From positions 1 to 6,901 of the forward strand of contig CAKRON010000117.1 of NCBI GenBank assembly GCA_934373455.1: a stretch of DNA of 6,901 bases. Reading direction: 5' to 3'. The notes under the pieces were generated by a model. It saw nothing but the letters and a program-made list of their open reading frames with translations, was not told where the DNA came from and searched no databases. Shown piece after piece: positions 1 through 5,281 of this stretch. The position numbers were made by a program, and so were the translations under genes. Each line of letters opens with the position of its first letter. Position 1 is the stretch's first letter. This DNA is from an uncultured Marvinbryantia sp. GTDB taxonomy: Bacteria; Bacillota; Clostridia; Lachnospirales; Lachnospiraceae.

Positions 1-27
1 AGTCAATCCCCCATCTGATATAGCCTC

Positions 28-112
28 CGGCAGGATTGCAGAGATGCGCAAAAGAAATATGTCATGCTTTGCATGATGCGCATCTCGCAGCAAGAATGCC
101 GAAGCATTCTTG
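28..112. repeat. Palindromic repeat-like element (two nested hairpins)
   Basis: Two perfect inverted repeats lie side by side. GAGATGCGCA (41-50) pairs with TGCGCATCTC (77-86) and encloses a second small stem, CATGC (63-67) with GCATG (71-75). Next to it CAAGAATGC (91-99) pairs with GCATTCTTG (104-112) around a CGAA tetraloop. CGGCA (28-32) and TGCCG (97-101) could extend the first stem, in competition with the second. The element is richer in G+C than the AT-rich DNA that follows, and it carries no ORF. It may be a dispersed intergenic palindrome or the terminator region of a gene left of the window. No T-run follows the stems, so a simple terminator is not well supported. Confidence 0.5.
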
Positions 113-157
113 AATTAATTACTTAGTTCCAAAACAATTTTATAACTTATATTGTAG

Positions 158-200
158 GTGGCCTGAAAAATCAATGAAAATAATTGATTCTTCAGGCTAC
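158..200. repeat. Long 18-bp hairpin in the upstream region
   Basis: Bases 158-175 pair with 183-200 around a 7-base loop (176-182), with one G-T wobble and one A-C mismatch. It lies between the palindromic element and the promoter of the secreted-protein operon. Neither strand has a clear T-run after the stem, so it is not a typical intrinsic terminator. It could still end transcription from the left, be part of a mobile-element end, or be a regulatory cruciform. Confidence 0.55.
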
Positions 201-220
201 ATTAATATTTGATAATGTTA

Positions 221-257
221 TTAATTATAAAATATATCATTTAATGATAAAATATAT
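221..257 (+). repeat. 17-bp direct repeat, 20-bp pitch, abutting the -35 box
   Basis: TTAATTATAAAATATAT (221-237) recurs as TTAATGATAAAATATAT (241-257), 16 of 17 identical, with start points exactly 20 bp apart, close to two helical turns. The second copy ends on the first base of the TTGACA box at 257-262. A 7-bp inverted repeat with a 1-base centre, TATCATT/AATGATA (235-249), bridges the two copies. The position and spacing are what a tandem activator or repressor site would show. The AT-only composition means chance is not excluded. Confidence 0.5.
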
Positions 258-285
258 TGACATCAAAGAATAAAAATGATATCAT
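257..285 (+). promoter_or_regulatory. SigA-type promoter of the secreted-protein/ABC operon
   Basis: A perfect -35 TTGACA (257-262) is followed by a 17-base spacer and TATCAT (280-285, five of six consensus bases). TG at 277-278, one base before it, forms an extended -10. Transcription should start near 292, giving a leader of about 90 bases before the first gene. A perfect 12-bp palindrome, AATGATATCATT (275-286), covers the -10 box, and the upstream direct repeat touches the -35 box, so the promoter is probably controlled by a DNA-binding protein. No regulator gene is in the window. Confidence 0.75.
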
Positions 286-380
286 TAATATAACAATAAA
301 TGTTACATAAAAAATTTGAAAGCTAATGGATGAGAGCCGTAAAAAAATTAAAGAATTCAAAATGAAAGGAGATTCAAGTT

Positions 381-764
381 ATGATTAACAAAAAGATTAA
401 AAGAGTAATGTGTGGATTAGTTACATCTTTATGTTTAGTAGGAAGCACAACTCCGGTGTTTGCAGAAACAGTTCCATTTGATATTACTGTACCGGGGGAC
501 ATTCTTTCTCCGCGAACTGCCAAAGATGATTCTGAACAGCGATTCTATGTAACAGGAACTTTGTTTAATAAGACAGGAATATTGTACTGCACATCTATTA
601 ATCGATATAATAGTGCAATCCAGTCAAATGTAGCGGCAATTTCTCCGTCTATCTTGTCAAATAAAGCATCTTATCGCAGGTATGCGCCATCAGGACAGCA
701 GTATTATATGACAACGTCTGCCAGTGTATCAAATCTTCATGTGATTGGACGGTATACACCGTAA
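381..764 (+). CDS. Small Sec-secreted protein with C-terminal GRYTP motif
   Basis: A 127-residue protein of unknown function. Residues 1-28 are a clear Sec signal peptide: basic start (KKIKR), hydrophobic core, and a V-F-A cleavage site before E29. The mature chain would be 99 residues with one cysteine (C70) and no membrane segment. The C-terminal third is rich in Tyr, Ser and Thr and ends in VIGRYTP at the very last residue. I recall small secreted Firmicutes proteins ending in similar GR(Y/W)TP tails, but this is memory and not a search. The start is supported by AAAGGAG at 365-371. It is the first gene of the operon, separated from the next by a strong hairpin that probably raises its expression relative to the downstream genes. 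The Sec signal and the lack of a peptidase-type exporter argue against a classical double-glycine bacteriocin. A Sec-exported bacteriocin-like effector or signal is possible but unproven. Confidence 0.85.
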   Translation: MINKKIKRVMCGLVTSLCLVGSTTPVFAETVPFDITVPGDILSPRTAKDDSEQRFYVTGTLFNKTGILYCTSINRYNSAIQSNVAAISPSILSNKASYRRYAPSGQQYYMTTSASVSNLHVIGRYTP

Positions 765-791
765 TATTTATGAAAAAAGTTTGAATAAGAG

Positions 792-830
792 TTCAGCTAA
801 GGGATACACGTACTGTATCCCTTAGCTGAA
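792..830 (+). terminator. Intercistronic 16-bp hairpin (attenuating terminator or mRNA stabiliser)
   Basis: Bases 792-807 pair perfectly with 815-830 around a 7-base loop. It begins 27 bases after the stop of the secreted protein and ends 5 bases before the AGGAGA ribosome binding site of the lipoprotein. The + strand shows no long T-run after the stem (TTATAGG), so complete termination is unlikely. Partial termination, or 3'-end protection of a short transcript for the first gene, fits better. Confidence 0.75.
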
Positions 831-845
831 TTATAGGAGAAAAAT

Positions 846-1952
846 ATGATGAAAAAAATAAGAGGGTTTTGTTTGATATTATGTATATGTTCGATTTTGA
901 CAGGATGTAATAAGAGTACTGCAGAGATCAGGGAGAAGACTGAGGAAGAAGTAGTTTCATTGAAAAAAACTGAATATAATTTCCCGGAAAAATATGAAAA
1001 AATCTCCGAGTCGGGAAAGGTAAAGTTTAATTGTAAACTGGAAGTACCAGAAAGTATAAAAGGAAAATCCATAAATGCAGTTGACGTAAAGGGATTATAT
1101 AGCTGTGATAGAGAAAAAGCATGGTCTATATTCGGGGAAGGAAAAGAGGTAATTGAAAAACCGGAAATTCTAGTAGATAAAGACAAAGCACCGTGTGATT
1201 ATTATCTATTTGCTAATGATGAAAGCCTTGGTATAGATAACGGAATTACTTATGGAAGTAGCAACAGCAAATATTATTTACATATTGGCGCAATTAATCC
1301 CAACAATCAAGCTGTATTTGAAGAAACCGAAGTTTCCTTTAAAAGTGGTAAAGAATGTATTACGGAATTAAGGAAAATAATAGACGAAGTGGGATACCAT
1401 TCAGAAGACTTTATATTTGCTTGTTATCCTTTGAATTTCCAGACAATGAAAAGTTTAGAAGAACAATATTTACAGGAAAGTTATCTAACAGAAGAAAAAA
1501 GAAAGGAAAATTGGAGTCAGGAAGATGATGCGTATTTTATTTATGCGTATCAAAAATATGAAGATATTCCAGTTTTTCATGAAATGATGAGTATTGCCAG
1601 AAGCATGGCATACGATACTCCGGATAATGCTCCTGTTCAGGCAATATATTCTACCCGGGGAATAGAATATCTGAACATTAGCGGCGTTTATGAATTTGAA
1701 AAGGGAAAACAACAAATTTCGCTGAAACCTTTCGAGGATATTGCTGCTGTGGTTGAGGAAAAATTTGAGAATATTTTAAACGATGCGGATTATGAAGTGA
1801 CGAGAGCAAAATTCTATGAGAGGGTATATTTAGATGAGGGACAAAAATATAAGGCAGACCCTATCTGGTATTTTGAAGTAGTCGAAAATAATATAAGTAA
1901 ATCTGTAACCTTAATTAATGCGGAAACAGGAAAGGAAATATTCTTGCAATAA
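846..1952 (+). CDS. Operon lipoprotein of unknown function
   Basis: A 368-residue predicted lipoprotein. Residues 1-21 are a lipoprotein signal: MMKKIR, a hydrophobic stretch, then the lipobox L-T-G-C with C21 as the lipidated cysteine, so it should be anchored to the outer face of the membrane. A charged Glu/Lys-rich linker (about 23-58) follows. The rest is a soluble extracellular domain with no further membrane segment. The C-terminus (about 337-368) reads DPIWYFEV...INAETGKEI, a pattern seen at the end of several PepSY-like extracellular domains; I cannot assign the middle part. The start ATG at 846 has AGGAGA at 835-840 five bases upstream; the second ATG at 849 would remove only one residue. 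Its place between a secreted small protein and an ABC transporter suggests a binding, sensing or immunity role, like LanI-type or solute-binding lipoproteins. That is inference from context only. Confidence 0.8.
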   Translation: MMKKIRGFCLILCICSILTGCNKSTAEIREKTEEEVVSLKKTEYNFPEKYEKISESGKVKFNCKLEVPESIKGKSINAVDVKGLYSCDREKAWSIFGEGKEVIEKPEILVDKDKAPCDYYLFANDESLGIDNGITYGSSNSKYYLHIGAINPNNQAVFEETEVSFKSGKECITELRKIIDEVGYHSEDFIFACYPLNFQTMKSLEEQYLQESYLTEEKRKENWSQEDDAYFIYAYQKYEDIPVFHEMMSIARSMAYDTPDNAPVQAIYSTRGIEYLNISGVYEFEKGKQQISLKPFEDIAAVVEEKFENILNDADYEVTRAKFYERVYLDEGQKYKADPIWYFEVVENNISKSVTLINAETGKEIFLQ

Positions 1953-2003
1953 AAGATTAGCGAAAAGAGAAACAAAGAGCTATTTATAAAAGGGGAGAAA
2001 CGG

Positions 2004-2771
2004 ATGAATAGAGTACATTATTTAAGAACAGATATCCGTCGTCTGATAAAAAATTATCCAATATATTTAGCCATTGTGGGTGTTGCGGTATCCATGTGGT
2101 TTTCCCTTGAAGATGCTGCATTTACTGAGGGAATGGTAAATGGAAATGCGCTAGATACATACCATTTCGCTGCTGGCATGTCCGGGATTATGATTGCCTA
2201 TTCTTTTTGCGCATTTTCTTATGCAACTGTGTTTTGTGAGGATTTGGAACATAAATATGCCAGATACAGCATCAACAGAGGAAACACATGGAAATATGTG
2301 GCATCCAAAGCAGTGGTTGTTTATGGATCGTCTGTGATTACTATGGTTTTGGGAAGCCTTCTGTTTGTTGCGTCTATACGGTTAAAGATACCTTGGACTT
2401 CAGAGGGATTACAGGATACTCTTTTTATGGAAGGAATGTACGGTTCCCTGATTACCGGAGAACATTACTGGGTTTATGTTTTCTTATGCACATTGCAAAT
2501 GGGGATGCTTGCAGGAATATTGTCATTGGCTGCTTCATTTTTATCTATGTATATTTCCAATAAAATGTTGATATTGATTACGCCTATCTTAATACAGCAG
2601 ATATTATTGGAATATCGTGGAAATGGCTGGTTTAACGTAATACTGATATATCCGACTTTGAATCGCTTTTCTACAGATATACAGTACTTTCTTACAGTTC
2701 TCGGTTGCAGCTTATGTTTTTCAGCGTTGTTTACCTGGGGTATCTACAAAAAAATAAAAAACAGATTGTAG
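2004..2771 (+). CDS. ABC-2-type transporter permease subunit (first)
   Basis: A 255-residue integral membrane protein with about six predicted helices (near 17-34, 55-77, 101-125, 156-181, 186-203, 227-247). Between helices 2 and 3 is a charged cytoplasmic stretch, EDLEHKYARYSINRG (79-93), then a lysine before helix 3. This loop is typical of ABC-2 permeases such as BcrB and LanE/LanG, where it contacts the ATPase. The start has AGGGGAG at 1991-1997 seven bases upstream. It follows the lipoprotein by 51 bases, without an obvious promoter, and precedes the second permease by 10 bases. With that gene and the ATPase it should form a complete transporter with two different membrane subunits. The substrate is unknown; export or membrane clearance of a peptide is the usual job of relatives. 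Assigned on topology, loop and neighbourhood rather than strong sequence motifs. Confidence 0.75.
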   Translation: MNRVHYLRTDIRRLIKNYPIYLAIVGVAVSMWFSLEDAAFTEGMVNGNALDTYHFAAGMSGIMIAYSFCAFSYATVFCEDLEHKYARYSINRGNTWKYVASKAVVVYGSSVITMVLGSLLFVASIRLKIPWTSEGLQDTLFMEGMYGSLITGEHYWVYVFLCTLQMGMLAGILSLAASFLSMYISNKMLILITPILIQQILLEYRGNGWFNVILIYPTLNRFSTDIQYFLTVLGCSLCFSALFTWGIYKKIKNRL

Positions 2772-2781
2772 AGGTGGGAGT

Positions 2782-3642
2782 ATGAAGTTATTACAGTATA
2801 CCTGGAAAAATTCCATGATGAAAATCATCAATAGCAAAATGGCAGTTTTTCTAATATTGATGATTGTAGTCAGCCGGTCATATGTGAGGGCTATCCGACA
2901 GTTTTCAGTTGCAATGGACTATCCATCCTCTTGGTGTGTATTTCCATTTGTAATGTGTAGTTTTTCTTATCTGATTATGTTTTGGTTTGGAGTAATTTAT
3001 GTGAACTCAGATGTCCCTTTTATGCAGCATGTGAATATGTACCATGCGATACGTGTGGGAAGAAAGAGTTGGGCATTAGGGCAGATAGGCGGGATTTTTA
3101 TCCGATCTGTTGTTCTTACTGTTGTGGCGGTTATCAGCACAATACTTCCTCTATTGCCAGATATTGAATGGAGCAATGAATGGGGAAAACTGCTCAGGAC
3201 AGCAGCAACGACAAGGGCTCTTACGCAGTTTGATAGTTCTGTGTTTATTTATTACGAAATTTTTTCCGAGTTTTCGCCATTACAGCTTATGGGTATGGAG
3301 ATCCTTCTTTGTGCTTGTATCTGTACATTTATAGGAGTTTTGATGTTCCTGTTAAGTTTGTTTTTGAATAAGATTGCTGCAGTCGCAGGTAGTCTTGCAT
3401 TGGCGATCGCTCTGTTTCCTGTGTTGAATATACATCCCATGATACGTTATAAACTGGCTTTTTTTATTCCGACGATATGGGGGGAACTGGCAAGGATCGC
3501 AACCCCGGATTATGGTTACTATTGGATTCCCTCCATATCTTATATGTTCGGGTTCTTAGTAACAGGAATTCTGTGTATGACAGTCATTATTTTAATAAAA
3601 GTAAAAAAATTAGAATTTAACTGGGAAAATGAGGATATATAG
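2782..3642 (+). CDS. ABC-2-type transporter permease subunit (second)
   Basis: A 286-residue membrane protein with about six predicted helices (near 19-36, 50-74, 101-126, 166-194, 197-216, 250-273) and a positively charged loop before helix 3 (HAIRVGRKSW, 88-97) resembling the ATPase-contact loop of ABC-2 permeases. A longer extracellular segment (about 127-165) separates helices 3 and 4. The ATG at 2782 lies 10 bases after the stop of the first permease, whose stop codon overlaps the GAGGTGGGAG ribosome binding region (2771-2780); translation of the two is probably coupled. The two permeases have the same topology but no obvious close sequence identity, consistent with a heteromeric pair like LanE/LanG. 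It could instead be annotated only as a hypothetical membrane protein, since few family-defining residues are visible. Confidence 0.72.
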   Translation: MKLLQYTWKNSMMKIINSKMAVFLILMIVVSRSYVRAIRQFSVAMDYPSSWCVFPFVMCSFSYLIMFWFGVIYVNSDVPFMQHVNMYHAIRVGRKSWALGQIGGIFIRSVVLTVVAVISTILPLLPDIEWSNEWGKLLRTAATTRALTQFDSSVFIYYEIFSEFSPLQLMGMEILLCACICTFIGVLMFLLSLFLNKIAAVAGSLALAIALFPVLNIHPMIRYKLAFFIPTIWGELARIATPDYGYYWIPSISYMFGFLVTGILCMTVIILIKVKKLEFNWENEDI

Positions 3643-3648
3643 GGGTGA
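3641..3648 (+). promoter_or_regulatory. Ribosome binding site deciding the ATPase start
   Basis: AGGGGTGA resembles the AGGAGGTGA anti-16S match and ends five bases before ATG 3654. The in-frame GTG at 3645 lies inside this motif and would have to use GAGG at 3631-3634 ten bases upstream. ATG 3654 is therefore the better start. The motif overlaps the TAG stop (3640-3642) of the second permease, so the two genes are likely to be translationally coupled. Confidence 0.65.
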
Positions 3649-3653
3649 AATAT

Positions 3654-4325
3654 ATGGACAGACAGGATTATGTAATCAAAGTATCTCACGTAAGCAAAAG
3701 CTTTAAAGACAACAAAGTTTTAAAGGATGTTTCACTTTTGTGTGAAAGTGGCAAAATTTATGGTCTTGTAGGACACAATGGTTCTGGAAAGACCGTTTTG
3801 TTTAAATCTATTTGCGGTTTTCTTTCCTGCGATGAGGGAACGATAACCGTTAACGGTAAAGTGATGGGGAAAGATAAGGATATGCTGACCGATGCAGGGA
3901 TCATTATTGAGGAACCGGGGTTTTTGAGGACCTGGAGTGGCTATCATAATCTGGAATTTCTTTATACTTTGCGAAACAAAAAGAATAAAGATTATCTCTG
4001 CTCTGTTCTGAGAAAGGTTGGTTTGGATCCTGCATTGAAGCGACCGGTTGGAAAATATTCACTGGGTATGCGTCAGAGACTTGCTCTTGCACAGGCTATC
4101 ATGGAAGATCCTGGAATTTTGATTCTGGATGAACCTATGAATGGTCTGGATAAAAACGGAGTAAGAGAGATCAGGGAGCTTCTGTTAAAAATGAAAGAAG
4201 AAAATAAACTGATTATCCTGGCTAGCCATAACCGGGAGGATATAGAGGTTCTTTGCGACGAGGTTTATGAGATGGAAAGTGGTGTGATCAGTAAAGTAAA
4301 AGATGAAAAAGTAGTTTTTCTATAA
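3654..4325 (+). CDS. ABC transporter ATP-binding protein, BcrA/LanF-like
   Basis: A 223-residue ATPase that should power the two adjacent permeases. All motifs are present (numbered from ATG 3654): Walker A GHNGSGKT (40-47), signature SLGMRQR (136-142), Walker B ILILDE with catalytic E160, D-loop GLD (164-166) and the switch histidine H192 (ASHN). Where most ABC ATPases have a Q-loop glutamine, this one reads IIIEEPGF, placing a glutamate (E86) there. This E-loop variant is known from lantibiotic self-immunity ATPases (LanF, for example NukF) and related bacitracin-resistance ATPases. The length is on the short side for BcrA/LanF proteins, which often carry an extra C-terminal part. An alternative GTG start at 3645 would add three residues. 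It is the last gene of the operon and ends 94 bases before the RNase P RNA. The peptide-immunity role is inferred from family and context; the substrate is not shown. Confidence 0.9.
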   Translation: MDRQDYVIKVSHVSKSFKDNKVLKDVSLLCESGKIYGLVGHNGSGKTVLFKSICGFLSCDEGTITVNGKVMGKDKDMLTDAGIIIEEPGFLRTWSGYHNLEFLYTLRNKKNKDYLCSVLRKVGLDPALKRPVGKYSLGMRQRLALAQAIMEDPGILILDEPMNGLDKNGVREIRELLLKMKEENKLIILASHNREDIEVLCDEVYEMESGVISKVKDEKVVFL

Positions 4326-4382
4326 AAGGTTATTTATAAACATTGCATAAAAAATAAAATCTTTGGTCAGCACATATTTTGT

Positions 4383-4411
4383 TTGACAAAAATGAAAGGA
4401 TAGGATATAGT
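4383..4411 (+). promoter_or_regulatory. rnpB promoter
   Basis: TTGACA (4383-4388), a 17-base spacer and TATAGT (4406-4411) form a near-consensus housekeeping promoter. The predicted start, 7-9 bases downstream, coincides with G4420, the first base of helix P1 of the RNase P RNA. The 57 bases between the ATPase stop and this promoter contain no convincing terminator, so some transcript from the ABC operon could also read into rnpB. Confidence 0.8.
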
Positions 4412-4419
4412 ATCTTCTT

Positions 4420-4760
4420 GTGAGTAAAGTAAATGATCGCGGCTGGCAGGCCGAAAGGTGCCAGACGAGGAAAGTCCGGGCTTCACAGGGCAGGATGCCG
4501 GATAACGTCCGGTGGAGGCGACTCCAAGGATAGTGCAACAGAAATGTACCGCCTCTTCAGAGGTAAGGGTGGAAGGGCAGTGTAAGAGACTACCGCCTGT
4601 CTGGTAACAGACAGGGCATATGTAAACCCCATTCGAAGCAAGACCGAATAAAAGCATATGGCGGCCCGTCAGCTTTAGGTAGGTCGCTTGAGCCTGGTGG
4701 CGACATCAGGCCTGGATAGATGATCATTCACGACATAACCCGGCTTATCGCTTTGCTCAC
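4420..4760 (+). ncRNA. rnpB: RNase P RNA, class A
   Basis: The catalytic RNA of RNase P, which removes 5' leaders from precursor tRNAs together with the RnpA protein. The conserved core is unmistakable: GAGGAAAGTCCGGGC (4467-4481, 5' strand of P4), GGTAAGGGTGGAAGGG-type and GTAAGAG elements after 4560, CTGGTAACAG (about 4601-4610), the GCAAGACCGAATA region (about 4638-4650) and ATAACCCGGCTTA (4735-4747, 3' strand of P4). The ends are set by helix P1: 4420-4429 pair with 4751-4760 over 10 bp with one G-U. This gives an RNA of about 341 nt, normal for class A. P15 can form from AAAGC (4651-4655) and GCTTT (4672-4676). It has its own promoter and a downstream terminator. Confidence 0.97.
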
Positions 4761-4786
4761 AAAAAAGCACATGACAGCAAAAAAGA

Positions 4787-4824
4787 AGCCCCGAAAAGCG
4801 TATTGCGTTTTCCGGAGCTTTTTT
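4787..4824. terminator. Bidirectional terminator between rnpB and pyrI
   Basis: An imperfect hairpin spans 4787-4819: AGC/GCT at the base, CCG (4791-4793) with CGG (4813-4815), and AAAA (4794-4797) with TTTT (4808-4811). On the + strand it runs into six T (4819-4824), ending rnpB. On the - strand the six A at 4779-4784 give a T-run just after the hairpin, beginning a few bases past the pyrI stop. One structure can thus serve both converging units. Confidence 0.75.
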
Positions 4825-4829
4825 GTTAC

Positions 4830-5258
4830 TTATAATTCTTTATATTTCTGTTCACAGTACTTGCAGCGATATACCTCTTTTTCCGGATCGGTCAGAGTAA
4901 AGATCTGATCCAGCCCCTGTTCAATAGAAGTAATACATCTTGGATTTTTACATTTCAGAATATTGACGATCTTCTTTGGAAGTGTCAGATCACGTTTTTC
5001 TACAATCTTTCCGTCTTTGATAATATTTACCGTGATATTATGGTCAATGAAGCCTAAAATATCAATGTTCAGCATATCAATCGGACATTCAACTTTAATG
5101 ATATCTTTTCTTTTCATTTTATTGCTGGTTGCATTTTTGATAATTGCAACTGTACAGTCCAGTTCGTCCAGTTTCAGATAATGGTAAATCGTCATGCTTT
5201 TACCTGCCTGAATATGATCCAGTACAAAGCCTTCATTTAACTGTCCTACATTTAACAT
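4830..5258 (-). CDS. pyrI: Aspartate carbamoyltransferase regulatory subunit
   Basis: A 142-residue regulatory chain of aspartate transcarbamoylase, which binds nucleotide effectors and sets the activity of the PyrB catalytic trimers in the first committed step of pyrimidine synthesis. The N-terminal allosteric domain keeps the counterparts of E. coli nucleotide-binding residues: D14-H15 (E. coli D19-H20), K55 in KDIIKVE (K60) and K88 before LTLP (K94). The C-terminal zinc domain has all four cysteines in the expected spacing: C103, C108, C132, C135 (C-x4-C ... C-x2-C). The length is close to E. coli PyrI (153) with slightly shorter ends. The start is preceded by a strong AAAGGAGG (about 5268-5276). 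It lies 23 bases after pyrB in the same operon and ends at the terminator shared with rnpB. Confidence 0.97.
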   Translation of the reverse strand: MLNVGQLNEGFVLDHIQAGKSMTIYHYLKLDELDCTVAIIKNATSNKMKRKDIIKVECPIDMLNIDILGFIDHNITVNIIKDGKIVEKRDLTLPKKIVNILKCKNPRCITSIEQGLDQIFTLTDPEKEVYRCKYCEQKYKEL

Positions 5259-5281
5259 AAGATTAGATCCTCCTTTTCGAA

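Noticed and set aside
1..380. CRISPR array or tRNA gene in the left intergenic region
   Set aside because: The repeats are two hairpins and one direct-repeat pair without regular spacers, and no cloverleaf or CCA-ended tRNA fold was found.
381..764. Reading the small secreted protein as a lanthipeptide or double-glycine bacteriocin precursor
   Set aside because: It has a standard Sec signal with V-F-A cleavage, only one mature cysteine, no GG leader, and no modification enzyme or peptidase-type transporter nearby.
797..1186. 129-codon open frame on the - strand over the lipoprotein gene
   Set aside because: It is antisense to a gene with a clear lipobox, RBS and operon context, and its product shows only low-complexity hydrophobic sequence.
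3645..3653. GTG start for the ATPase at 3645
   Set aside because: The GTG lies within the AGGGGTGA ribosome binding motif that serves ATG 3654; the later start has better spacing. Not fully excluded.
3732..4092. Two short - strand frames over the ATPase gene
   Set aside because: They are shadows of a gene with all ABC ATPase motifs, and the products have no recognisable features.
4320..4908. Short open frames overlapping rnpB on both strands (for example - strand 4367-4657 and + strand 4720-4908)
   Set aside because: The sequence is fully explained by the RNase P RNA and its terminator, and these frames lack family features.
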